A DNA stretch of 48,865 nt from Geodermatophilus marinus (GCF_003428645.1 NZ_QVQH01000031.1:1-48865); one strand, 5' to 3'. Counted from the first letter of the stretch, positions 19,019-30,062 are shown. Program-made: numbers and translations. Notes: generated from the sequence alone by a model not told the origin.

Positions 19019-19840
19019 TCAGCCGACGCGGTCGAGGAACCAGCCGAGGATCTCCTCCCCCGCCAGCACCCCGCTGGCCCCGCTGACCGCCACCCCATCG
19101 GCGGTCCACCCCTGCTCGTGCAGCTCCCCGTGGGCCGGCCGCACGGCGGCGTCCGCGGCCACCAGCATCGGGGCGTCGAGCAGGCTGTCGCCGGCGCACA
19201 GCAGCCGGACCGGCCGGCCGGCGCGCTCGGCGACGCGGTCGCGGAGCCGCAGCAGCGCGCCGGCCTTGGTGAGGCCCGCGGGCACCGCGTAGACCTTGCG
19301 GCCCTGCAGGCTCAGCGTCCACCCGGCCGCGGCGGTGGCGGCGGTGAGGTCGGCCAGCCAGGACGCCGGCACGTCGGCGCGCCGCTGGGCCACCAGGTAG
19401 ACGAAGAGGTCCTCGGCGGCGCGCACGCTGCGCACCCACGGCTGCCCGGCGACCGCCTCCAGCAGCCGCAGCACCTCCGGCAGCGGCGCTGCCCGGCCGG
19501 CGACCTCGCGGGCCCAGGCGTCCCACGCGGGGTCGCGGACGCCGTCGGCGAGCAGCGCACCACCGTTGGCGCACAGCGCGAACGCCGGCACCCGCGGCAG
19601 CCGCACCCGGCGGTACTGCGCCTCGGTCCGGGTGGTCACCGGGACCAGCAGCGCGCGGTCCATGAGGTCGGCCAGCAGCGCCCAGGCCCGCTCGGTGACC
19701 CGCGAGAGCGGCGCGCCCTCGTAGTGCTCGACGACCCGCAGCGGCGGCAGCGCCACCGGGTCGCCGGCCGCGGCGGCGGAGTAGATGAGCGTGCGGTCGA
19801 GGTCGACCGCGGCCAGGGCCGGGGTGAGGACGGCGGTCAC
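19019..19840 (-). CDS. HAD-family hydrolase of the Ter-linked biosynthetic module
   Basis: The 273-residue protein has HAD motif I VDLDRTLIYS (nucleophile Asp13, acid Asp15), a threonine motif near VTTRTEAQYRR, a lysine in GLTKAGALLRL and motif IV GDSLLDAPML. It has a Cof-type cap and resembles sucrose-phosphatase-like HADs. It probably dephosphorylates a sugar- or nucleoside-phosphate made by the adjacent genes. GTG 19840 overlaps the stop of the StiP-family gene (GTGA), so translation is coupled. It is the last gene of the leftward module and ends 7 bp from the convergent coiled-coil gene. Confidence 0.88.
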   Translation of the reverse strand: MTAVLTPALAAVDLDRTLIYSAAAAGDPVALPPLRVVEHYEGAPLSRVTERAWALLADLMDRALLVPVTTRTEAQYRRVRLPRVPAFALCANGGALLADGVRDPAWDAWAREVAGRAAPLPEVLRLLEAVAGQPWVRSVRAAEDLFVYLVAQRRADVPASWLADLTAATAAAGWTLSLQGRKVYAVPAGLTKAGALLRLRDRVAERAGRPVRLLCAGDSLLDAPMLVAADAAVRPAHGELHEQGWTADGVAVSGASGVLAGEEILGWFLDRVG

Positions 19841-21000
19841 GGGCGCACCGGGCGGATCAGGCCCACGCAGGAGTACGGCAGGTCCGGGACCTCCACCACC
19901 GGCACGCCGCGGGCGGCGGCCAGGGCGACGACGTGGCGCAGGTCGGCGGCCCGGTCGGGCCGTGCCAGCACCTGCCAGGGCACCCGGCGCAGCAGCACCC
20001 GGGTGGTCTCCCCCACCCCGGGCTTGACCAGGTTGACGTCGGCGATGCCGTGGTCGGCCGCGATCCGCTCGACGGCGGCCCAGCCCTCCCAGGTCGGCCG
20101 TCGGTCGGCGGCGGAGTGCGCGGCGACCCGGGCGGCGAGGTCCCCGGTGACCGCGGGGAAGCGGGCGGCCACCGCGTCGACGAAGGCGTTGGACACGTCG
20201 CCCGCGGCGAGCTCGGCGTAGTGCTTGGCGCCGTGGAACATGCCCGGGCCGATGAGGTCCGCGCGCAGCACGGTGCGCGACACCAGGCCGGAGACGGTGC
20301 TGTTCAGGCAGGCGCTGGGGATGAGGAAGTCGTCGCGGGTGCCGAACAGGTCGGTGCAGCCGCCCGGGTCGGCGAGCACCGCCAGCCGGTCGTCGAGGGC
20401 CGCGTGCCCCGGGTGGGCGGCGCGCCACCGGGCCACGGCCGCCGTCAGCTCGCGCTGGATCGCGCCCTTGCCGGTCCAGCCGTCGACGAACCGGACCGCG
20501 GCCGCCGGGTGCCGGTCGAGGACGTGCGCGAGGGCGACCTCGTCGATGCCCCGGCCGCGGATGATCGAGATCGCGTAGTGCGGCACGTCGACGCCGTGCG
20601 CGGCGCGGAACCAGCGGCGCAGCAGCACGCCGACCGGCGTCCCGGCGCGGGCCAGGGAGACCAGCACCGGCTCGTGCCCGGCCCCGGCCGCCTCGGCGCG
20701 CACCAGCTCGCCGACCAGGGCCACCGCACCGGCCAGCCGGTCCGCGGTCTGCTCCAGGGCGGCGGCGTAGAGGTCGAGGTAGGCCGCGTCGGGCTGGTAC
20801 TCGACCGGCAGCATCTCCGAGTAGTGCGTGCCCCCCTGGATGGCCTCCTCCCGGTCCTGCGTGCCGCGCTCGAGGGCGACGGCGGACAGGTCGGTGAGCA
20901 GCCAGGTGACGTCCTCGGCCGGGTAGGAGCCGAACCGGCCGGGCTCGGCCGGCCGCAGGGCCGGGCGCGCGGCGGGGGGCCGGGCCTCCAGCAGCGTCAT
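19837..21000 (-). CDS. StiP-family protein (annotated as cysteine protease; PRTase-related)
   Basis: The 387-residue protein matches the family called cysteine protease StiP, with the hallmarks FGSYPAEDVTWLL, THYSEMLPVEYQPD, VSLARAGTPVGVLLRRW, IIRGRGIDEVAL, FVDGWTGKGAI and IPSACLNSTVSGLVSRT. The central LARAGTPVG...FVDGWTGKGAI part resembles a phosphoribosyltransferase fold, so a nucleotide-sugar function is plausible; the protease label is weakly founded. ATG 21000 overlaps the upstream stop (ATGA). It always travels with the PRTase, the HAD and TerD genes in Ter-type systems, as reported for these clusters in comparative genomics. Confidence 0.88.
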   Translation of the reverse strand: MTLLEARPPAARPALRPAEPGRFGSYPAEDVTWLLTDLSAVALERGTQDREEAIQGGTHYSEMLPVEYQPDAAYLDLYAAALEQTADRLAGAVALVGELVRAEAAGAGHEPVLVSLARAGTPVGVLLRRWFRAAHGVDVPHYAISIIRGRGIDEVALAHVLDRHPAAAVRFVDGWTGKGAIQRELTAAVARWRAAHPGHAALDDRLAVLADPGGCTDLFGTRDDFLIPSACLNSTVSGLVSRTVLRADLIGPGMFHGAKHYAELAAGDVSNAFVDAVAARFPAVTGDLAARVAAHSAADRRPTWEGWAAVERIAADHGIADVNLVKPGVGETTRVLLRRVPWQVLARPDRAADLRHVVALAAARGVPVVEVPDLPYSCVGLIRPVRP

Positions 21001-22289
21001 CGGGGGGACTCCTCGGGCTCGGCGGGCGGGACGGTGACCAGGTGCACCGCACGGGCCGCGTGCGGGCGCAGCGCGGCGAGCATCGGGGCGCAGGCGGCCG
21101 GGGGTGCGTCGACCACGACCACCAGGTCGTCGGCGCGCAGGTCCGACCACGCGGTGCCCGGCGGCGGCACGGCGGCCGGATCGGCGAGGTTGTGCACCCG
21201 CGCGGTGCGCGACGGGTCGTCGGGGGCGGGGAAGACGACGGCGCGCCGGATGGCGTAGCCGGGGTCGTCGGCGGCGTGCGCGGGGCTGCGGGTCGTGGAC
21301 TGCACCTGCACCGGGACCCCGGGCAGCCGGTCGGCCAGCCGTGCGGCGAGCACCGTCGGGGCGTGCATGAGCTCCTCGGTGCCGAGCACGAGCACGCCCC
21401 GGCTGCCGGCCAGCGCACCGGCCAGCCGCTGGGCGGCGGCGTCGGCGGCCGCGGCGAGCCGGGCCGACCCGGCCGGGGTGAGCCCGTGGCGGGCGGTCAC
21501 CGGGACGCCGTCCGGCCACAGCCCGGCGTGCGCCACCACGTCGGCCGGCGGGCCGGCCGGCGGCGGCGCCGGCGCCGGCAGGGCGGCCCGGGCCCGCGCC
21601 GCCCGGGCGAGCGCGTCGGCGGGCAGGGCGAGCTGCGCGGTGAGGACGGCGGCGACGTCGACCCGCACCCCCAGCTCGGCGGCCCGGGCGGCGAACACGG
21701 CCCGGGCCCCGGCCGTGCGGGCGTCGAGCAGCGCGGCGACGACGTAGCGCGGCCGGGGTGCGACGGCGTGCAGCGCGGCGACGGTGTTGAGCGCGGTCCG
21801 GCCGCTGGTCAGCTCGTCGTCGACCAGCACGAGCGGGCCGTCCCCGGCCAGGTCCACCGGGCCGGCGGGCTGCAGGGCGTGCCCGACGGCATGCGAGTGC
21901 TCCTCCTCGAAGCCCAGCGCCACCGGGACGGCCGGGTGCAGCCGGCGCGTGGTGTGCAGGTAGGCCGCGCCGAGCCGGTCGGCGGCGGCGTGCCCCAGAC
22001 CGGTCGCGGTCTCGCAGTAGCCGATCACCAGGCCGGCCGGCTCGTCCCCGAGCACGGCGGTGACGGCGTCCCCCACCGCGGCGCCGGCGCCCAGGACGTC
22101 GGCGGGGTCGGCCGGCACGTGCTTGGCCAGCACCCGGGAGACGACCAGCTGGGCGCGGCGCGGGTTGTCCCGCAGCGCCAGGCCCGCCCACCGGGGCAGG
22201 CCCTCGGCACCCGGACCGGACACCCGGACGTCGAGCAGCGCGGCGACCGTGGCCGAGAGCGGGACGCCCGGCGCGAGGGTGCCGGTCAT
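20997..22289 (-). CDS. Phosphoribosyltransferase with C-terminal TRSP domain
   Basis: The 430-residue protein has an N-terminal type I phosphoribosyltransferase domain with the PRPP loop VLVDDELTSGRTAL (about 155-168) and a flexible catalytic stretch GFEEEHSHAVGHAL. A Pro/Ala linker near 250 leads to a C-terminal TRSP-type domain (VLGTEELMHAPTVLAARLAD, QSTTRSPAHAADDPGYAIR). TRSP domains occur only beside PRTases of this class. It probably joins a base-like group to PRPP to make a nucleotide-like product. ATG 22289 overlaps the upstream stop (ATGA). Confidence 0.92.
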   Translation of the reverse strand: MTGTLAPGVPLSATVAALLDVRVSGPGAEGLPRWAGLALRDNPRRAQLVVSRVLAKHVPADPADVLGAGAAVGDAVTAVLGDEPAGLVIGYCETATGLGHAAADRLGAAYLHTTRRLHPAVPVALGFEEEHSHAVGHALQPAGPVDLAGDGPLVLVDDELTSGRTALNTVAALHAVAPRPRYVVAALLDARTAGARAVFAARAAELGVRVDVAAVLTAQLALPADALARAARARAALPAPAPPPAGPPADVVAHAGLWPDGVPVTARHGLTPAGSARLAAAADAAAQRLAGALAGSRGVLVLGTEELMHAPTVLAARLADRLPGVPVQVQSTTRSPAHAADDPGYAIRRAVVFPAPDDPSRTARVHNLADPAAVPPPGTAWSDLRADDLVVVVDAPPAACAPMLAALRPHAARAVHLVTVPPAEPEESPR

Positions 22290-23479
22290 GCCGGCTGCAC
22301 CGCGGGGCCGGGGAAGACCGTGGCCAGCCGGCGCTGCCCGGCCGCCAGCAGGTCGACCAGCGCGGACTGGTCGGCGACCACGCCGTAGACCGCGGCCCGG
22401 CGGCTGACCAGCTCGGCCCACAGGGCGTGCGGGCCCATCTCGTTCATCCGGCCGTGCGCCGAGGCCCGGACGCCGCCGTCCGACCGCGCGGTCATGATCT
22501 CCAGCGCGTCGTCGTACTCCGCGCGGGCCACGGTGAGCAGCGAGTTGACCACCGACACGTGCGCGGGGTGGATGACGGTCTTGCCGTGCATCCCGTTGGC
22601 CTTGTCGAGCACGACCTCCCGGATGAGCCCGTCGATGTCGTCGTCGATGAGCTCGCGGCGCAGCGCCCCCTCGTGCTGGTCGAGGAACGGCGACTGGCGC
22701 AGCTGCGGCTTGAACAGCCGCGGGCCCGGGATGTGCTCCCAGACCGCCCCGCTGACCACGTGCTCGGCGTTGCGGGCGAAGCGGTTGACGATGTCGGCCA
22801 GGCAGTCCCGGACGACGGCGACGTCCCAGATGGTGGTGTCCCGGTCGCGCCGCAGCCCGAACAGCCCGGACAGGTCGGTGCCCCCGACCCGCAGGCACAG
22901 CACCTGCTCGGCGAAGTCGGCGACCACGGCGGCCACCTCGGCCAGCGCCGCCGCCCGGGTCTCGGCCCAGGCCACGTCGGCGGTCTCGAGGATCGGCATG
23001 GCGTACAGCGGGTGCTCGCCGCCGGCGCCCGCGCGCGCCACGGCCTCGAGCATGCCGCGGAGATCCGGCCCGGTGGCCTTGGGCAGGCTGAAGCCGGTGA
23101 GGCAGCCGAGCGCCGGCCCGGCCTCCTCGGCCAGCCGGGTGACCTGCTCGGCCGAGCGCACCCGGACGAACAGCAGGGGCAGCTCGTCGGCGCGCCCCGC
23201 GGCCCGGATGCGCTGCAGCGCGGCCACCACGTTGGCCTCGGCCGCGGCCACCTCGGCGTGCGGGATGGCGTCCTCGAGGCACCAGACCGTGCTCGTCGTG
23301 CCGATCGCGGCGGCGCGCGCGGCGTCGACGTCGAGGGCACCGCGGGTCGCGGGGGTGTAGAGGGTCGCCCCGAGGGCCAGCGCCAGGTCGCTGCGCGGGC
23401 TGGCCGGGGTCACCGAGCCGGGGGGCACGGCGAACAGCCGCTGCCGCTCGTCGTCGGTCAGGTAGCCGAAGTGGCGCAC
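22286..23479 (-). CDS. HpcH/HpaI (CitE-like) aldolase of the Ter module
   Basis: The 397-residue protein belongs to the HpcH/HpaI aldolase / citrate-lyase beta family, TIM-barrel lyases using Mg2+. Family segments include TLYTPATRG, VWCLEDAIPHAEV (the acidic metal ligands), LLFVRVRS, ILETADVAWAE, RVGGTDLSGLFGLRRD and MHGKTVIHPAHV. In Ter clusters this branch is a standard partner of the PRTase and StiP proteins and may form the base-like moiety. GTG 23479 has GGGAGG upstream. It opens the four-gene coupled chain that ends with the HAD gene; the vWA gene stops 77 bp upstream. Confidence 0.92.
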   Translation of the reverse strand: MRHFGYLTDDERQRLFAVPPGSVTPASPRSDLALALGATLYTPATRGALDVDAARAAAIGTTSTVWCLEDAIPHAEVAAAEANVVAALQRIRAAGRADELPLLFVRVRSAEQVTRLAEEAGPALGCLTGFSLPKATGPDLRGMLEAVARAGAGGEHPLYAMPILETADVAWAETRAAALAEVAAVVADFAEQVLCLRVGGTDLSGLFGLRRDRDTTIWDVAVVRDCLADIVNRFARNAEHVVSGAVWEHIPGPRLFKPQLRQSPFLDQHEGALRRELIDDDIDGLIREVVLDKANGMHGKTVIHPAHVSVVNSLLTVARAEYDDALEIMTARSDGGVRASAHGRMNEMGPHALWAELVSRRAAVYGVVADQSALVDLLAAGQRRLATVFPGPAVQPA

Positions 23480-23556
23480 GGGGGCCTCCCGCGTCTGAGG
23501 GGTGGTGGGGGGTGGTGCGGCCGGCCACGGCGTCAGGGGGTCGGGGTGGCCGGGGC

Positions 23557-24915
23557 TCAGCGGGTCAGCAGCCCCTGGGCCCGGGCCCGGCGGAGCCAGT
23601 CCGGGTACTCGGTCATGAGCCGGTCGAACAGCTCGTCGTCCCCGATCGGCCGCCGTCCCAGGAGCTCGTCGGGGGCGACGGCGAAGAAGTCGGCGTTGTC
23701 GGTGAACCGGCCGTCGAGGTCGTCCAGCCGCTGCAGGTAGCTGAACTCCCGCGGCGAGCCGATGCCCATGAACTGCCAGAACACCGGCTCGTAGGACGCC
23801 GCCCGCAGCTGCCGGGTCGCGACACCCTTGTCGCTGGGCGCGCCGTCGGTGAGGAACATGACGTACACCGGCACCGCGTCGGGGAGCGGCTCGGCGCGCT
23901 CCCCGCTGGAGCCGAAGTAGTGCTTCCGGACGGCGGACATCGCGGCACCGTAACGGGTGTCGTACTCCAGCCGGTGGCGCCTGGTCACGGCGGAGATGAA
24001 CTCCTGGTGACCGTCCAGTCGCAGGCCGGTCTCGGGCTGGTGCACGTCCTTCCCGAAGAGGAAGACGTCGACCACGCCGTCGTCGTCGAAGCGCAGACCG
24101 AGCGCGAGCACCCGCTCGGCCAGCCGCTGGACCGCGCCGGACCGGTAGAGCCGGGCCATCGAGCCGGAGATGTCGAGCACCAGCGCGACCCGGGCGGTGT
24201 GCTCCCCCAGGCCGCGCTTCTCGAGGCTGACCCCGGCGGTCTTGACCAGGGAGAGCATCTGCGGGGCCGAGCCGGCCAGCTTCTTCTCCAGGTCCACCAG
24301 CCGGCGCTTCTCCGTGCTGACCGGTGCGGCGCCCACCGGTGCGGGGGTGGGGGCGGGCGGCGGCGCGGGAGCCGGCTCGTCGTCGACGTCCACCCCGACG
24401 TCGGTGGCCATCCCGGCCAGGCCGGTGGTGAAGCCCCGCCCGACCGCGCGGACCTTCCACTCGGCGCCGCGCCAGTAGACCTCGGCGAAGACCAGCGCGG
24501 TCTCCGGCCCCGCGGTCAGCTCGCAGCGCACCGCGGGCGGCGCGCCGGCGTCGGCGGCCACCTCGACCGCCACCGCCGACAGCGCCCCGAACGTGCCCGC
24601 GTCCAGGGAGGCGCCGATCACCACCCGCTCGACGTCGGCCGGCAGCCGGGCCGGGTCGATGCGGACCCGGTCCACGGTGGCCGGCCCGAGCGCGGCCTTG
24701 CCGAGGTGCGTGACCGCGCCGCCGGCGCCGGTGGGCTGGTTGTAGAACACGAAGTCGGCGTCGCTGCGCACCCGGCCCGCGCCCGTGGTGAGGAAGGCCG
24801 ACAGGTCGGCGTCCACCCCCGGCGCCGTCCGCCAGGTGAGGGTGACCACGACCGGGCCGGTCAGCCCGGCGGCGGCCAGCCCCACGTTGCCGCCGGGCGT
24901 GAGGACGTGGGTCAC
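23557..24915 (-). CDS. TerD-vWA fusion protein (TerF-like)
   Basis: This 452-residue protein has an N-terminal TerD-type domain (about 1-177), ending in [21 protein letters not shown] Pro/Ala linker (about 178-200) is followed by a C-terminal von Willebrand A domain with the MIDAS motif DISGSM at 248-253, the threonine in DTRYGAA and the aspartate in LTDGAPSD. The vWA half binds a divalent cation and usually mediates protein contacts; the TerD half binds Ca2+. GTG 24915 overlaps the stop of the TerA-like gene (GTGA), so the two are coupled and probably made in fixed ratio. It is expected to be cytosolic. Confidence 0.92.
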   Translation of the reverse strand: MTHVLTPGGNVGLAAAGLTGPVVVTLTWRTAPGVDADLSAFLTTGAGRVRSDADFVFYNQPTGAGGAVTHLGKAALGPATVDRVRIDPARLPADVERVVIGASLDAGTFGALSAVAVEVAADAGAPPAVRCELTAGPETALVFAEVYWRGAEWKVRAVGRGFTTGLAGMATDVGVDVDDEPAPAPPPAPTPAPVGAAPVSTEKRRLVDLEKKLAGSAPQMLSLVKTAGVSLEKRGLGEHTARVALVLDISGSMARLYRSGAVQRLAERVLALGLRFDDDGVVDVFLFGKDVHQPETGLRLDGHQEFISAVTRRHRLEYDTRYGAAMSAVRKHYFGSSGERAEPLPDAVPVYVMFLTDGAPSDKGVATRQLRAASYEPVFWQFMGIGSPREFSYLQRLDDLDGRFTDNADFFAVAPDELLGRRPIGDDELFDRLMTEYPDWLRRARAQGLLTR

Positions 24916-25565
24916 TTGCGCCCCGACGTCCAGTTCATGCCCCACCCGTAGGCCGCGTCGAGGTCGCGCTGGACCCCGGGCAGGTAGCGCACCTCGCGCT
25001 GCACGGTCAGCGCACCACCGGAGGACGACAGCAGCGCGATGGCGCACGAGCGCGCGTTCTGCGCGTGCTCGTCGAGGCGGACCTCGATCGGCGCGGCCTC
25101 CTGCGGGAACAGGGTGACCACGGCGTCGGCGGCGGCCCAGTTCGGCACGCCCTCGTAGATGTAGGCGAAGACGAGGATCCGGCGGATCCGGTCCAGGTGG
25201 TCGAGGTTGACCACCAGGTTCTCGCCGCCCTCGACCCGGCCGGAGCGGTCGTCGCCGTCGAGCAGGACGTAGGGCGGCTGGTCCAGCGAGCCGAAGGCGT
25301 TGCCCAGCGCCTGCACCACGCCCTTGCGGCCGTCGGCGGTCTCCCAGAGGCAGCCGAGGTCGAGGTCGACGGCGGGGCTCTTGGTGAACAGCCCGCGCTT
25401 CTGCGCGCCGGCGTTCCAGTTGAGGTTGACGCGCATGCGGCCGCCGGCACCGCGGCCCTTCGTGAGCGAGACCGCAGGCGCGCTCTTGGTCAGCGTCACC
25501 TTGCTCATGGAGACGCCGCCCGAGGGGGTGGCGGGGCGCTTGGGCGGGCGGGTGTAGTCGACCAT
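24912..25565 (-). CDS. TerD-superfamily protein, TerA-like (copy 2)
   Basis: The 217-residue protein is closely related to copy 1 at 10924-11667: the same MVDYT start, [68 protein letters not shown] and [12 protein letters not shown]. The acidic loops are the expected Ca2+ sites. It is shorter than copy 1 because it lacks most of the Pro-rich N-terminus. ATG 25565 lies behind a hairpin that follows terD, so it may belong to a second transcript or be attenuated relative to terD. It is translationally coupled to the vWA gene. Confidence 0.93.
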   Translation of the reverse strand: MVDYTRPPKRPATPSGGVSMSKVTLTKSAPAVSLTKGRGAGGRMRVNLNWNAGAQKRGLFTKSPAVDLDLGCLWETADGRKGVVQALGNAFGSLDQPPYVLLDGDDRSGRVEGGENLVVNLDHLDRIRRILVFAYIYEGVPNWAAADAVVTLFPQEAAPIEVRLDEHAQNARSCAIALLSSSGGALTVQREVRYLPGVQRDLDAAYGWGMNWTSGRK

Positions 25566-25607
25566 GACGGTCCCTTCCGGTGCGGTGCGGGCGGCTGCGG
25601 GCACGGG

Positions 25608-25643
25608 GGGTCGGCCCGGAGGCGGCTGCCCCCGGGCCGACCC
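25608..25643 (-). terminator. Hairpin between terD and the TerA-like gene
   Basis: A 12-bp perfect GC stem (25608-25619 with 25632-25643) and a 12-base loop lie 10 bases beyond the terD stop. Partial termination here would yield more TerD than downstream products, a common need because TerD is usually abundant. There is no U-tract. Confidence 0.6.
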
Positions 25644-25653
25644 GCGGGATGCG

Positions 25654-26235
25654 TCAGCCGACGTTGACGCCGAAGTCCTGCGCGATGCCGCGCAGGCCGG
25701 AGGCGTAGCCCTGGCCGACGGCGCGGAACTTCCAGTCGGGGCCGTTGCGGTACAGCTCGCCGAACACCATGGCCGTCTCGACCGACGCGTCCTCGGTGAG
25801 GTCGTAGCGGGCGATCTCCTGGCCGTTGGCCTGGTTGACCACGCGGATGAAGGCGTTGCGCACGGCGCCGAAGTTCTGCTTGCGCGTGTCCGCGTCGTAG
25901 ATGGAGACCGGGAAGACGATCTTGTCGCAGTTCGGCGGGACGGCCTGCAGGTCGACCTGGATGACCTCGTCGTCGCCCTCGCCCTGGCCGGTGAGGTTGT
26001 CACCGACGTGCACCACGGAGCCGTCGGGGCTGCGCAGGTTGTTGAAGAAGATGAAGCCCGAGTCGTCGGGGGTGACCCGGCCGCCCGGGTCGAGCATGAT
26101 CGCCGACGCGTCGAGGTCGAAGTCGCCGCCGGAGAAGGTGTTGACGTCCCAGCCCAGGCCCACGTTCACCGCGGTCAGGCCGGGCGCCTCCTTGGTCAGC
26201 GAGACGTTGCCGCCCTTGGAGAGGCTGACACCCAT
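25654..26235 (-). CDS. terD: Tellurium-resistance / stress protein TerD
   Basis: This 193-residue protein is a canonical TerD. It begins MGVSLSKGGNVSLTK, followed by GLGWDVNTF, FDLDASAIMLDPGGRV, DDSGFIFFNNL, VVHVGDNLTGQGEGDDE and the closing FGELYRNGPDWKFRAVGQGY. The Asp-rich loops bind two Ca2+ ions, and length and motifs match the family throughout. Known members confer resistance to tellurite, phage and other stresses by an unknown mechanism and co-occur with TerC. The ATG at 26235 has GGGAG upstream. A likely promoter lies in the 237-bp gap to terC. It is first in the leftward ter operon. Confidence 0.97.
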   Translation of the reverse strand: MGVSLSKGGNVSLTKEAPGLTAVNVGLGWDVNTFSGGDFDLDASAIMLDPGGRVTPDDSGFIFFNNLRSPDGSVVHVGDNLTGQGEGDDEVIQVDLQAVPPNCDKIVFPVSIYDADTRKQNFGAVRNAFIRVVNQANGQEIARYDLTEDASVETAMVFGELYRNGPDWKFRAVGQGYASGLRGIAQDFGVNVG

Positions 26236-26352
26236 GTGGAGAACTCCCAATCGGTCGTCGTGACGCAGCGGCGGTCGCCGCTGCGGGGGTCGGCGGGGGA
26301 CGACGCCGTCCGGCGTCCACCGGGCGCGCACGCCCGGCTCGGGCCCCCGCCG

Positions 26353-26384
26353 CCGCTCCCCGCGGCGTGCACCGCGGGGAGCGG
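26353..26384 (-). terminator. Hairpin downstream of terC
   Basis: A 13-bp perfect stem (26353-26365 with 26372-26384) and a 6-base loop start 88 bases after the terC stop. It should separate terC transcription from the terD operon. The remaining bases between 26236 and 26472 hold the terD promoter region and no gene. Confidence 0.55.
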
Positions 26385-26472
26385 ACGTTCGTCGGGATCC
26401 TGCACCACGCACCGGCGGAGCGACAGGCACCCCGGGCCGACGGGCCGATCCCGTCCGTATCTGGTGGTGCGG

Positions 26473-27660
26473 TCAGCCGCCGGCGCCGGAGGACGGCCGG
26501 TGCCGCCCCTCTCCGGACCGGGCGCGGTCGTCCTCCGCGCCGGTCACGGCGGCGGTGCGGCCGGTCGGCGGCGCGTCGCCCCGGCCCTCGGTGGGCAGCT
26601 CGTCGTGGACCTGCGGGGCCGCGACGTGCCGCCCCTCGCGGCCGGCGCCCTTGTCGCCGGCGCCCGTGGGGCTGACCAGCCCGGCCTCGGCGTCCCTGCG
26701 GTTCTTGCGCAGGCTCAGCACGGTCGTGATCAGCAGGGTGACCACGATGACCAGCAGGGACAGCCAGGTCGGCACCTCGGGGATGACGGTGACGTGCTCG
26801 CCACCGTTGATGAACGGCAGCTCGTTCTCGTGCAGGGCGTGGATGACCAGCTTGATGCCGATGAAGCCGAGGATGACCGACAGGCCGTAGGCCAGGTAGA
26901 CGAGCCGGTCGAGCAGCCCGTCGATGAGGAAGAACAGCTGGCGCAGGCCCAGCAGGGCGAAGGCGTTGGCCGTGAACACCAGGTAGGTCTCCTGGGTCAG
27001 CCCGAAGATCGCCGGGATCGAGTCGACGGCGAAGAGGATGTCGGCGCTGCCGATGGCGACGAGCGCGATGAACAGCGGCGTGATGTACCGCTTGCCGCGC
27101 ACCTTCGTGACCATCCGGTCGCCGTGGTAGTCCTCCGTGGTCGGCAGGATCCGGCGGGTGAGCCGGAGGAATGCGTTCTCCTTGAACTCCTCCTCCTCGT
27201 CGTGGCCGCCGCTCCTGGCCTGCGCCCAAGCGGTGTAGATGAGGAAGCCGCCGAAGATGTAGAAGACCCAGCTGAAGTTCTCGATCGCGGCCGCGCCGAG
27301 GAAGATGAAGATCGTCCGCAGGACCAGCGCGAAGGCGATGCCGAACAGCAGCACCTTCTGCTGCAGCTCCCGGGGCACCGCGAAGCTCGCCATGATCAGG
27401 ACGAAGACGAACAAGTTGTCCACCGAGAGGCTCTTCTCGGTGATGAAGCCGGCGAAGTACTCCCCGCCGAAGGTGGGCCCGGCGAACAGCAGCACGAGCA
27501 GGCCGAAGACCAGGGCGATGCCGATGTAGATCGCCGACCAGGTCGCCGACTCGCGCAGCGTGGGAGCGTGCGGGGTGCGGACGTGCCCGTAGAAGTCGAA
27601 GACGAGCATGCCGACGATCGCGGCGATCGTGATCGCCCAGACCCAGAACGGGACGTCCAT
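26473..27660 (-). CDS. TerC/Alx-family membrane protein, probable Mn2+ exporter
   Basis: The 395-residue integral membrane protein has about eight or nine helices. The family's intramembrane acidic motifs are FITEKSLSVDNLFVFVLIM (about 73-91) and IGSADILFAVDSIPAIFGLT (about 200-219), the residues thought to bind the cation. Members include Alx and MeeF/MeeY-type proteins that export Mn2+ or help metallate exported enzymes. A polar C-terminal tail (from about 320) is poorly conserved. The ATG at 27660 follows a perfect GGAGGT ribosome site 8 bases upstream, which is hidden in a hairpin of the leader. It differs in sequence from the DUF475-type TerC relative at 16395-17516, so the two probably do different jobs. 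Confidence 0.93.
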   Translation of the reverse strand: MDVPFWVWAITIAAIVGMLVFDFYGHVRTPHAPTLRESATWSAIYIGIALVFGLLVLLFAGPTFGGEYFAGFITEKSLSVDNLFVFVLIMASFAVPRELQQKVLLFGIAFALVLRTIFIFLGAAAIENFSWVFYIFGGFLIYTAWAQARSGGHDEEEEFKENAFLRLTRRILPTTEDYHGDRMVTKVRGKRYITPLFIALVAIGSADILFAVDSIPAIFGLTQETYLVFTANAFALLGLRQLFFLIDGLLDRLVYLAYGLSVILGFIGIKLVIHALHENELPFINGGEHVTVIPEVPTWLSLLVIVVTLLITTVLSLRKNRRDAEAGLVSPTGAGDKGAGREGRHVAAPQVHDELPTEGRGDAPPTGRTAAVTGAEDDRARSGEGRHRPSSGAGG

Positions 27661-27663
27661 GCG

Positions 27664-27803
27664 GTGTTACCTCCGGAGAACTGGCGGTTGTCAGCCCGGA
27701 GGTCTCTCCCGCCGCCCGGGGAGGCCGGGTGACCGACGGCGCCGGGGGCCGGTCGGCCCCGTGCTGACGACGCTGCCGCAGTGGGGATACTCCCCTCCTC
27801 GGG
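27664..27803 (-). promoter_or_regulatory. yybP-ykoY-type (Mn2+) riboswitch controlling terC translation
   Basis: The terC leader carries the yybP-ykoY landmarks: GGGGAGTA (27788-27795, minus strand), a GGTCACCCGG segment (27725-27734), and GAGACCTCCGGG at the 3' side (27695-27706). P1 can form between CCCG-(AG)-GAGG (27794-27803) and CCTCCGGG (27695-27702). The same 3' strand, ACCTCCGG (27696-27703), can instead pair perfectly over 8 bp with CCGGAGGT (27669-27676), which contains the terC Shine-Dalgarno sequence. Ligand binding that stabilises P1 would therefore free the ribosome site, so translation turns on in high Mn2+. This matches the known logic of this class. The pairing is seen directly; Mn2+ as ligand comes from the class. 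Confidence 0.85.
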
Positions 27804-27926
27804 ACCCTGCCGCAGCACGACGAGGGACCGTGGGGGCAACGGACGGGTGCCGGACGGTGTTCCCGGCGCGGCGCGGCCCGGGCGCGGCCGGCTCGGCGAC
27901 CGCCGGCGCCGGTGCGCGGCCGCTGC

Positions 27927-30062
<2,136 letters not shown>

